This document shows positions 1-5,817 of a DNA stretch of 5,943 nt, one piece after another. Made by a program: the position numbers and the translations under genes. This DNA is from Candidatus Sulfotelmatobacter sp. (GTDB lineage: Bacteria > Acidobacteriota > Terriglobia > Terriglobales > Acidobacteriaceae), in contig JASHRE010000725.1 of NCBI GenBank assembly GCA_030037515.1, positions 1 through 5,943 of the forward strand, in the 5' to 3' direction. Numbering within the stretch: the first letter of the stretch is position 1; the number at the start of each line of letters is the position of its first letter. The notes below the pieces were generated by a model. That model worked only from the letters and a program-made list of their open reading frames with translations. It was not told where the DNA came from and made no database searches.

Positions 1-1
1 C

Positions 2-262
2 CTGCAGTGGATAAGTGGGGAACTCCAGCGGGACGCCGCCTGCATCGCGGACTCCGGCCTTCACCCTCTCCGAGAGCGAAATATGTATGCGGTTGCAGGG
101 AACCACATCGCTGCCGCTCTGCGCAATTCCGATAATAGGGCGGCCGGATTGCAGTTCCTGCCGTGTAATGCCGTAGTTGCTGAAGCGCTCGATATAAACC
201 GCGGTCTCCCCAGGATCGCGCCGGTCGTTGAACCAGATTTCACTGCGAAGAGTTCGTGCCAC
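2..262 (-). CDS. IlvD/Edd-family sugar-acid dehydratase, N-terminal part (cut by window edge)
   Basis: First 87 residues of an iron-sulfur dehydratase; the rest lies beyond the left edge. The family removes water from 2,3-dihydroxy acids to give 2-keto-3-deoxy products in the cytoplasm. The sequence fits the sugar-acid branch (L-arabinonate/D-xylonate dehydratase-like): LRSEIWFND at residues 5-13, the ALYLERY-like AVYIERFSNYGITRQEL at 21-37, then SGRPIIGIAQSGSD at 39-52 and PCNRIH at 55-60. Cys56 sits where this branch has its first cluster ligand. The later ligands are outside the window. The start is fixed: an in-frame TAA at 269-271 leaves GTG at 262 as the only usual start codon before the conserved block. 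A modest purine-rich Shine-Dalgarno (AAGGGATGG, 281-273) lies 10 bases upstream. The exact substrate cannot be told from the N-terminus. A broken LacI-type regulator lies 100 bp upstream, which fits a sugar-acid locus. Confidence 0.88.
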   Translation of the reverse strand, partial: MARTLRSEIWFNDRRDPGETAVYIERFSNYGITRQELQSGRPIIGIAQSGSDVVPCNRIHISLSERVKAGVRDAGGVPLEFPTYPLQ

Positions 263-362
263 GTTGATTTATCCATCCCTTGAGATACGAGTCTAAAAAG
301 CGCGATGAAGCGTCCAGAGCTTGACGATCCCATTCGACGGGAAGATGCTTGCTAAACGAAGC

Positions 363-917
363 TTACACTCGACGTATTGCGCTCGCGCGCGCCCGCAGCG
401 CAAAACCACAGGACTCACGAATGCAAAGCTCCGGCTGTAACCTCCGCACCATAGCTTTCTTCGAACTGCCGGCAATTCTCTCGATGAGCAACTCCGCAGC
501 TTCGCTCCCCAGCTGATGTTTCGGCAGTTCTACTGTCGTCAGCTTCGGATGCAACACACCCAGCCGGGGATCATCAAAGCTCACTAAGCCAAAGTCTTTC
601 GGACAACGCAATGCAATTTCCCCGGCGGCCTGCAACAACCCGATCGTCATCAGGTAATTGGCCATACACACACCAGCGGGCCGATGAGAAAGCGCCGCTT
701 GTTGTGAGCCACTGAACAGCACTAACTTCTCACCATCCGCTCGGCTGACCCTTTGATTACGAATCGCCGGTTGATCAAGCCCTCGAAGTTCGTCGAGGTT
801 CTCCCGCACCTTGTGGATCGAGTCAGCCATTGAGTCTACATCTTTCCGGCCTGTAGAAATTGCCATCGGACGCTCAATCAAATTAGCGGTGGGGTTGGCG
901 GCCCGTCGGAACTGGAG
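363..917 (-). pseudogene. LacI-family transcription regulator, C-terminal ligand-binding half only
   Basis: This is the C-terminal half of a LacI/GalR regulator. From a TTG at 881 it would give 172 residues: RPAGVCMANYLMTIG (67-81) matches the family's 'rPtAvfaaNdlmaiG' stretch, PKDFGLVSFDD (94-104) matches 'P.DvsvvGFDD', LTTVELPKHQLGSEAAELL (114-132) matches the 'lTTv.qp..elG..A..lL' helix, and LQPELCIRESCG (148-159) matches the C-terminal 'L.p.LvvReSc'. A full member is about 330-350 residues, so the helix-turn-helix, hinge and first sugar-binding lobe are missing. In-frame similarity (FRRAA, NLIERPMAIS) continues to about 917, where TAA at 918-920 stops it. Beyond that the DNA matches a different protein type. 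No start codon with a Shine-Dalgarno is seen. It lies 100 bp upstream of the dehydratase, the usual place for its regulator. I treat it as non-functional for DNA binding; expression of the ligand-binding stub is possible but unsupported. Confidence 0.8.
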
Positions 918-1103
918 TTAACCTTGTGAAGGATCGTCCCCGTCCCCTTTCCTGATCCAGTCGTCTTGAAAATTGTCCCCTCGTTACTGGGGCCGCCGTC
1001 CGCAGTTGCGGTGGAGTTGGCGTAAGCTGCTGGCCATAAGATCCAGAGGTTCGCCTTTCGCGCTCATGGTCAGGTCCCCGGTAAATCCGACCCACTTGTC
1101 CGG
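878..1103 (-). pseudogene. Remnant of a GloVer (TIGR03803-like) repeat protein, frameshifted
   Basis: Two minus-strand frames together read like one repeat of the Gloeo_Verruco (GloVer) type, found in secreted repeat proteins. The frame open from 1103 gives GDLTMSAKG; the frame open from 1063 to the TGA at 878-880 gives KANL, then GPSNEGTIFKTTGSGKGT, ILHKVNSSSDG and PLI. From memory of the family, the repeat reads roughly 'glt.Da.GNlYGTT..GG...GtvFKlt.sGk.tvLhsFtggsDGa.PyagLi', so order and spacing agree over about 65 residues. The passage from one frame to the other falls near the shared AKG. Intact members carry many repeats and a signal peptide; here one repeat remains, with stops at both ends and no start signal. 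It abuts the LacI fragment on the same strand, so the two decayed genes appear joined by deletion. The family assignment is by eye. Confidence 0.55.
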
Positions 1104-1486
1104 TTAAGCAGCGGCAGCTCGCTGCCTCGAAACTCTCTATGCTCCCGCCCCGGACGGATCAGGGGCGTCGCTCGGCGGGGAGGGACGTAAGCGGCATGTC
1201 ATTGACGGGGTTCAACCGGAAGGCGGTATTGTTCTGGGAATGTTGCTGGTGGGAGTGCATAAGTTCGGTCCGTTCCATCCCCATACGCGAGATAGCTTCA
1301 GCAATTCCCTCACAACTGGGAGGCACATAAATCGTCTGCCGGGCAACTGGGCATGATTCCAAATGGAGAAGCGCGCGCATCGCGTGGCCAATGCTTGCGA
1401 ATGGACGGGTTGCCGACCTTCTTCGTCGGAGTCGCGGTTTGAGAAGACGTAAAATGTTCTAACGTTCAGGAGCAAGGGAACGCCAA
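1104..1486. other. Region without a convincing gene upstream of the hydroxylase
   Basis: About 380 bases with no recognisable gene. The best candidate is a 73-codon minus-strand frame (1380-1159) with a fairly even, coding-like sequence (for example ARQTIYVPP and EAISRMGMERTEL). It has no Shine-Dalgarno and no family I recognise. A compact inverted repeat lies near the left end: GGCAGC at 1113-1118 and GCTGCC at 1121-1126. The right end must hold the promoter and leader of the hydroxylase. A TAAAAT at 1450-1455 could be a -10 box, but no good -35 sits at the right distance, so I do not call a promoter. Confidence 0.5.
1468..1479 (+). promoter_or_regulatory. Ribosome binding site of the hydroxylase, deciding its GTG start
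   Basis: Two overlapping purine-rich blocks, AGGAG (1468-1472) and AAGGGA (1474-1479), precede the GTG at 1487. The second has a 7-base spacer and is the likelier site. With the in-frame stop just upstream it fixes the non-ATG start. Confidence 0.65.
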
Positions 1487-2116
1487 GTGGCGACGACCAT
1501 TGAAGCTTCCGGGACTGCCATTCGACACGGGCAGACGAAGAAACGCAGCAACGCTGTAGCCGCGCTATTATGCGGAACCGGGCCAGCAGTGTTGCTGGGC
1601 TTGTATTGTTCTGTAACTTGGGAACGTTTCCTTTTCGGTGTCCTGATGGGCCTGATATGGGGAAACGCTTTTGAGTATGCTTACCACCGCTGGCTGTTAC
1701 ATCACCCTCGAAACCCGCTCGGGACGGGCCATCGCGAGCATCACGCGCAGATCGGAACGCCTCAAGCGGCAGAACACGTCGCACTTGCCAGCTCGCCACA
1801 GAACGTTTTTCTATTGTTTGCGGTTAACGGCATTCCAGCGTTGCTGATTTGTTTTCTAACGGAACTCTGGGGAATTCTGTCGGGCGTCTTCATCGGCTGG
1901 ATGCTTTATCTGATTTCAACCGAAGAAATTCATTGGCGCATTCACATGAATGGTCGGCTTCCGGCAGGTCTTCAGTTCGCGCGCGCTTACCACATGAGTC
2001 ATCACGATGTTCCAACCTCACGCTACAACGTGTTTCTGCCATTATGCGATTTCCTGTTGGGCAGCGCTCACCAGATGAAAAAGCTCCCCCCGTCCGGACC
2101 GTTTACGACGGAGTAG
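1487..2116 (+). CDS. Fatty acid hydroxylase / sterol desaturase superfamily membrane protein
   Basis: A 209-residue integral membrane di-iron protein of the PF04116 type, which uses O2 to hydroxylate or desaturate lipid-like substrates. The histidine clusters that hold the irons are all visible: H67-x4-H72-H73, H82-x2-H85-H86, H149-x3-H153 and H169-x2-H172-H173. They lie between hydrophobic stretches at about 24-43, 48-60, 107-125 and 127-144, the expected pattern of histidines on one membrane face. The substrate (fatty acid, sterol/hopanoid, carotenoid) cannot be told; the short length and motifs also recall CrtZ-type carotene hydroxylases, but no carotenoid gene is nearby. The start is GTG: an in-frame TAA at 1460-1462 is followed by no other start codon, and AAGGGA (1474-1479) lies 7 bases upstream. 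It is transcribed alone and converges on the exporter gene. Confidence 0.85.
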   Translation: MATTIEASGTAIRHGQTKKRSNAVAALLCGTGPAVLLGLYCSVTWERFLFGVLMGLIWGNAFEYAYHRWLLHHPRNPLGTGHREHHAQIGTPQAAEHVALASSPQNVFLLFAVNGIPALLICFLTELWGILSGVFIGWMLYLISTEEIHWRIHMNGRLPAGLQFARAYHMSHHDVPTSRYNVFLPLCDFLLGSAHQMKKLPPSGPFTTE

Positions 2117-2159
2117 TCCTACGCTAGCCAAATACCTCACCATCCAATATGTTGCCGGC

Positions 2160-2175
2160 CGGAGGACTAACTCCG
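2160..2175. terminator. Possible weak hairpin between the convergent genes
   Basis: CGGAG (2160-2164) and CTCCG (2171-2175) can pair across a 6-base loop just past the stop of the minus-strand exporter, in the 61-bp gap between convergent genes. The stem is only 5 bp and no T-run follows on either strand, so it is at best a weak or factor-dependent terminator. Confidence 0.25.
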
Positions 2176-2177
2176 CC

Positions 2178-3752
2178 TTACCCAACTCGAAGATCCCGGT
2201 CGTGATTACGAATCGTCTGCCACGCGACCGCGGCGCTGACCAGAGATAGGCTGGTGCATAGCAACATGACAATTCGGAAGCCAAACACAAAGGCTTGCCG
2301 GATCGACTCATTGATGGCGTACGCCGTGCTCGAAGCAAGGCCCGACGGAGCCTGCAAGCCGGCCAACTTGATCTTGTTTGTCTGCAGCTCCCGCAGAACC
2401 GCGGGTGGAAGCAACATGTCGCGCAGACTGTGGTTGAGGTGCGAGCCAAAAGCGAGCACCATTACGACGCCGAGAACAGCAATGGCCAGCACGCCTGCGA
2501 GCCGCGACACGGCATTATTGATTCCAGAGGCTGCGCCAACCCGATCCTGAGACACGGAATTCATGACCACCGTCGTCAGTGGCGCGACGGTAACAGCCAT
2601 GCCCAAACCCAGAATGGTCACGGCAGGAAGGAAGCTTCTGCAATAATCGGCGCCAGCCCCCGGTATCGCGAACAACACAAATCCGAGAGCGACAATCAGC
2701 GGCCCCGTAATCAATGGAGGCCTTGGTCCATAACGCGCGACCAGCCCCCCTGACCATCGGGAAAGAAAGAACATCAGCAGGATCATCGGAAGGACCGCGG
2801 CGCCGGTTGCCGTCGCGGAATATTTCTGCACCTGAATCAAATTCAGCGGAAACAGGAAAAAGAAAATCCCAAGCGCTCCATACAGAAAAAGCGTGAGCAG
2901 GTTTGCACCGCTGAAGCTGCGGGACCCAAACATGGCGACCGGCACCATGGGCGAGCGCACGCGGGCTTCGACCAAGAAAAACGTCGCAAGGCAGCCCGTG
3001 CCGGCGATCAGCATTCCCATGACGAGAACGCTTCTCCAACCCAAGTCTGCCGATTCGATCAATCCCGTGACCAGACCTCCCAAGCCAATCACGGCGAATA
3101 GAGCTCCCACCCAATCGATCTGGCCAGCAATCGAGCTGCGACTCTCCTGGATGTGCAGGAGCGAAATCACGATGACCGCCGCGGCAAGCGGAAGATTGAC
3201 AAAAAACGCCCAGCGCCAGGAGGCGTGCTCGACCAGCCATCCGCCCAGAACCGGTCCAATTGCGGTCGTGATGGCAGTAAAACCCGACCAGGTGCCAATC
3301 GCCTTTCCACGTTCTTTTTGGTCAAAAGAAACGCTGATAATGGCAAGGCTGCCCGGCACCAGCAGCGCCGCTCCCACACCTTGCACGCTCCGGGCAACGA
3401 TCAAATGGTTGATGCTCGAAGCGGTCCCGCAAGCGAACGAAGCCGCAGCAAATGTCGCCACACCCACCAGGAAAACGAGACGCCGGCCGAACAAATCGCC
3501 CAGCGATCCGCCCACCAGAATCAGTGCGGCGAGAAACAGTCCATAGGATTCGACAACCCATTGCACGCCGACCACGGTTGCATGAAAGCTGGCTTGAATC
3601 GCGGGCAGCGCAACATTGACAACCGTGCTGTCGATGAAAGCCATGCTTGAAGCGAGGATCGTGGCCGCGAGGATCCAGGGTCTTTCGTCGGCTGCACCCC
3701 GAATTGCGGGCGCTGCCGATCGGATGACTGCTTCGTCGCAGGGAGATTTCAC
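2178..3752 (-). CDS. DHA2-family (EmrB/QacA-type) MFS drug:H+ antiporter
   Basis: A 524-residue inner-membrane exporter of the major facilitator superfamily, DHA2 branch (14 TM), which normally expels toxic compounds in exchange for protons. Length and layout fit. After a 25-residue tail comes TM1 with the DHA2 signature MAFIDSTVVNVALP (37-50, Asp41). Motif A, GSLGDLFGRR, is at 82-91 between TM2 and TM3. Motif B begins at Arg121 (RSVQGVGAALLVPGS). Motif C, with GPVLGG at 166-171, is the antiporter motif of TM5. A long extracytoplasmic loop near 430-480 (HLNHSLRDMLLPPAVLREL and on) precedes the last helix, also typical of DHA2. The start is GTG at 3752 because an in-frame TAG lies just upstream; no clear Shine-Dalgarno is seen, so initiation may be weak. 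No membrane-fusion partner (EmrA/HlyD type) or dedicated regulator is in the window, so the substrate is unknown. Confidence 0.93.
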   Translation of the reverse strand: MKSPCDEAVIRSAAPAIRGAADERPWILAATILASSMAFIDSTVVNVALPAIQASFHATVVGVQWVVESYGLFLAALILVGGSLGDLFGRRLVFLVGVATFAAASFACGTASSINHLIVARSVQGVGAALLVPGSLAIISVSFDQKERGKAIGTWSGFTAITTAIGPVLGGWLVEHASWRWAFFVNLPLAAAVIVISLLHIQESRSSIAGQIDWVGALFAVIGLGGLVTGLIESADLGWRSVLVMGMLIAGTGCLATFFLVEARVRSPMVPVAMFGSRSFSGANLLTLFLYGALGIFFFLFPLNLIQVQKYSATATGAAVLPMILLMFFLSRWSGGLVARYGPRPPLITGPLIVALGFVLFAIPGAGADYCRSFLPAVTILGLGMAVTVAPLTTVVMNSVSQDRVGAASGINNAVSRLAGVLAIAVLGVVMVLAFGSHLNHSLRDMLLPPAVLRELQTNKIKLAGLQAPSGLASSTAYAINESIRQAFVFGFRIVMLLCTSLSLVSAAVAWQTIRNHDRDLRVG

Positions 3753-3969
3753 AGGCTATGGATGCCATTCGGAGCGGACTGGTCTCAATTTTGCCGATGG
3801 AGGGAACAGCTGCAAGGTCGGTTCTGCGTCAGCAACTGCTCAACAAAGATGACTGGGTATGCGGAGCGACGCGGCCCGACCATTTGTGGCTTCGTTTCAT
3901 CCGGATGCGCCTGGAGGTTCGCGCACATCGTGGCCGGATGTTTACGGGAACAAGCAAGCCGACAGCGTC
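3753..3969. other. Intergenic region upstream of the exporter
   Basis: This 217-bp gap between two minus-strand genes should hold the exporter's promoter, but I find no good -35/-10 pair. A 47-codon minus-strand frame (3928-3785) has coding-like third positions but no Shine-Dalgarno and no recognisable family, so I do not call it. The gap argues against tight co-transcription of the pseudo-receiver gene and the exporter. Confidence 0.5.
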
Positions 3970-4359
3970 TTATCGCCCCGCGCCCGCGGCGGCGGCGGCA
4001 GGCATCATGCCCGCGATTTTCATGCCTTCAATGCGCGTGAGCACGGCTTCCATGCTTGATCCCGTGTCGACGCAGGCGTCCACATACGGATGCCGGCTGC
4101 CATCGGCATGCATGACAAGCACGCTGGTTTCGGCGTTGGCCTTCTTCACCATATAGGGAAGATGATGGCGGTCGTTGCGGCTCAACGTCGATCCGAGCAC
4201 GACCAGATCGAATGTGTTCTTTTTCAGAGCCTCTTCGGCGGCCTTGCGTCCGATAACCTGCTGCACGATGTGGCCAGCTTTTTCCATCGCCGCCGCTTGC
4301 TGTTTCAAAATCTCTTCTTCTGCCTCACCATAAAGAACCCTAAGTTTTGCCCTCGCCAT
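3970..4359 (-). CDS. Stand-alone pseudo-receiver (CheY-like fold) protein
   Basis: A 129-residue cytoplasmic protein with the pattern of a response-regulator receiver domain and no output domain. Strand 1 is LRVLYGE (6-12), where receivers have the acidic pair. Helix 1 is about 14-28, and strand 2 is near HIVQQVI (30-36). FDLVVLG (50-56) is the strand that normally ends in the phospho-acceptor Asp; here that place is Gly56. SVLVMHA (79-85) is strand 4, with His84 in place of the usual Thr/Ser, and no clear strand-5 Lys follows. It probably cannot be phosphorylated in the classic way and may act as a protein-binding module; that is inference. Such short degenerate receivers are common in Acidobacteriota. 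The ATG at 4359 is preferred over an upstream in-frame GTG (4398) because GAGGG (4371-4367) sits 7 bases before it and the domain starts directly. The tail is an Ala-rich run encoded by GCC-type repeats. Confidence 0.72.
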   Translation of the reverse strand: MARAKLRVLYGEAEEEILKQQAAAMEKAGHIVQQVIGRKAAEEALKKNTFDLVVLGSTLSRNDRHHLPYMVKKANAETSVLVMHADGSRHPYVDACVDTGSSMEAVLTRIEGMKIAGMMPAAAAAGAGR

Positions 4360-4510
4360 GAATGAGCCCTCGCGGCCCGGTCGGTAGCGCGCCGGCACCT
4401 GTTTTTGACGTTAGCAACCGGCGACCGGCGGGAAAACGTAACCGAAGGTCCAAGACGAAGGAGACTTTCAACCCCGCGACGGTGGACTTACGAGCGGGGG
4501 TGGGGGCGTG

Positions 4511-4534
4511 CACTTCTTTGGTTTTCGAGAAGTG
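4511..4534. repeat. Perfect 7-bp inverted repeat (hairpin) in the divergent region
   Basis: CACTTCT (4511-4517) and AGAAGTG (4528-4534) are exact reverse complements across a 10-base loop, and a T-G pair could extend the stem by one. The plus strand continues GGGATTTTGG, which is not a proper T-tract. It lies 114 bases before the DUF2911 start, so it could be a leader hairpin or a protein-binding site. Chance is not excluded. Confidence 0.4.
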
Positions 4535-4635
4535 GGATTTTGGACCGAGGGCGGGTTTCGAAGGGTGGGCACCGCGCTGATCCGCCCAGCAAAATCCTTC
4601 CCCTGAAAGGCTTTCCAGCGCTAAACTTCTGTGCC

Positions 4636-4640
4636 GGAGG
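4636..4640 (+). promoter_or_regulatory. Ribosome binding site of the DUF2911 gene
   Basis: GGAGG with an 8-base spacer to the ATG at 4649. It favours this start over an in-frame GTG at 4631, which would place the Shine-Dalgarno inside the coding region and put extra residues before the signal peptide. Confidence 0.75.
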
Positions 4641-4648
4641 CTCCCACC

Positions 4649-5149
4649 ATGTCCGCCCCTTTCGTCAGGAGAGCTGTACTCATATCGTTATTGTGGACTC
4701 CCTGGCTCGCTGCGCAATCCGGCACTCCGCCGACATCCCAGACCACCTGCAATCTCGACGACGGACGCCAGGTCTACGTTCGCTACAATCCGGTTCCCAC
4801 GAACAAAGAAAAAATCTCGAACGGCAAGCCCATGACCCCCGGTGGCGTGCCTATGACGCTGTTCACCGAAGCGGAACTCACGCTGGGCACGTCGACGATT
4901 CCGATCGGCGCGTACACTCTCTATCCCATTCCCGCGCGTGATCATTGGACGCTGGTCGTTAATAAGAACGTCACGCCGGGCAGCACCTACGACCAAAAGC
5001 AGGATATAGCGCGTGCTCCCATGGAGACAGCACAGGTTGCACAGCCTTCCGACGCGCTGGAAGTTGCGTTCGCGCATGTCGGTCCGCGGTGCACTCTGCG
5101 CGTTTATATAGGAAAAGTCGCGTCGTTCGCCGATTTCACTGCGAAGTAA
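4649..5149 (+). CDS. Exported DUF2911-domain protein
   Basis: A 166-residue secreted protein of unknown biochemical role. Residues 1-23 form a signal peptide: basic FVRR at 5-8, a hydrophobic core AVLISLLWTPWLA, and a likely cut near LAA-QS (20-24). The mature part carries the DUF2911 signature: a strand ending in PIGAYTLYPIP (85-95, the family's 'paGtYtLytiP'), then HWTLVVNKN (99-107) and YDQKQDIARAPM (114-125), where the family has the conserved Asp and Arg. Cys34 and Cys148 could form a disulfide after export. DUF2911 proteins are often found in Acidobacteriota and Bacteroidota, usually as periplasmic or secreted single-domain proteins; no function is established that I know of. It is transcribed alone; no gene on this strand follows closely. 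The Met start is supported by GGAGG 8 bases upstream. Confidence 0.87.
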   Translation: MSAPFVRRAVLISLLWTPWLAAQSGTPPTSQTTCNLDDGRQVYVRYNPVPTNKEKISNGKPMTPGGVPMTLFTEAELTLGTSTIPIGAYTLYPIPARDHWTLVVNKNVTPGSTYDQKQDIARAPMETAQVAQPSDALEVAFAHVGPRCTLRVYIGKVASFADFTAK

Positions 5150-5209
5150 GCTGGCGAAGGTTTTGCAAGTGCAGGCCCGGACGCAGGGGCCACCGCACGC
5201 ATGATTTGG

Positions 5210-5716
5210 GCGTGAGGGGAATTCGTCCGGGCAGCAAGCAGCAAACGGTCCCGGAGTTTCCACCGACCGAATACCCGGCCACTTTACCACTCAGGCTGCA
5301 ACCCGTCGCTGCTCCGGCACCGGAATTATTCAACGTCATATATCGGCGTCGCCCGAAACGCTGATCGTGCCGCCGGATGGGCACGGTTCCATGTGCGAGA
5401 TGGGTGTGTTGCAGGTCTGGCCATTGGAATTCGTGGTGCAACCTGTTGACGCCTCAGGGACGCGCTTGAGGGATTATTTTCGAAAGATCTGGTGCGCAGC
5501 AGCAGGCACCGCAGCGCCGGGTGCGAACCCAGTCGTCATCGCCGATTGCACCGCGGCGACGAACTCCTGCGAAATGGCCTGCACGCCTGTGCGTTCGAGA
5601 TGGAATTGTTACTAGAACTGCGGCAAGGGGCCAAAGAATCGCCGTCACACAACCGCGGCGATGCAAACCGATCTGGTGGAATGAAACAACTCCAAGCGGG
5701 AGATCGCGACCTCCTT
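5210..5716 (-). pseudogene. Probable decayed gene for a secreted small protein
   Basis: No intact gene lies between 5150 and 5817, but the minus strand reads like a broken one. A strong Shine-Dalgarno AAGGAGG (5716-5710) is followed 5 bases later by ATC (5704), one base from ATG. SRLELFHSTRSVCIAAVV follows, and after a frame change the hydrophobic TAILWPLAAVLVTIPS, together like a signal peptide. Another frame, open from 5608, gives QEFVAAVQSAMTTGFAPGAA, a TAA at 5474-5476, and in the same frame GCTTNSNGQTCN and PCPSGGTISVSGDADI. A third frame continues with LNNSGAGAATGCSLSGKVAG. Third positions in these pieces are rich in G/C, as in the intact genes. The Cys-Pro-Ser-Gly-Gly-Thr block and Gly/Ser-rich beta pattern recall short exported proteins of this group, but I cannot name a family. 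Sequencing error could give the same picture. Confidence 0.4.
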
Positions 5717-5817
5717 CCGCTGTTCTAGCCCGACTTTGACAACCGGGCCAAAATTATTCGCTAAGCTGTTGATTTTACGTCCGAGGCATCAAAAGGTCTT
5801 CACTACAGTTTCCCCTC

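Larger units (their letters stand above)
4360..4648. promoter_or_regulatory. Divergent intergenic region (pseudo-receiver / DUF2911 protein)
   Basis: These 289 bases separate two genes transcribed away from each other, so both promoters should be here. A TTGACG at 4405-4410 resembles a -35 box but has no -10 partner at 16-18 bases. A TAAACT at 4622-4627 resembles a -10 box but lacks a -35. The central part is G-rich on the plus strand (two G5 runs at 4495-4506) and is followed by a perfect hairpin at 4511-4534. No frame in the gap looks like a gene. Confidence 0.5.

Noticed and set aside
61..333. Open frames on both strands near the left edge (minus 333-61 and plus 83-283)
   Set aside because: They are other-frame shadows of the dehydratase, whose frame shows clear family conservation.
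940..995. Repeated GTCCCC-type strings that could be an insertion-sequence scar
   Set aside because: On the minus strand they fall inside the GloVer-like coding (Gly-Lys-Gly-Thr region), which explains them better; no terminal repeats or target duplication are seen.
1212..1799. Minus-strand frame of 195 codons
   Set aside because: It overlaps the hydroxylase antisense and its sequence has no family character; the plus-strand frame has all the histidine motifs.
2515..3768. Several long frames overlapping the exporter on both strands
   Set aside because: They are shadows in a GC-rich gene; only the 524-residue frame has transporter motifs.
3984..4000. GGC trinucleotide run
   Set aside because: It encodes the Ala-rich tail of the pseudo-receiver protein; it is too short to call a regulatory or unstable repeat.
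4090..4109. Inverted repeat ATGCCG/CGGCAT
   Set aside because: Six bases inside a coding region, expected by chance.
5736..5768. TTGACA followed by an AT-rich stretch as a plus-strand promoter
   Set aside because: No hexamer resembling TATAAT lies 16-18 bases downstream, and no convincing plus-strand gene follows.
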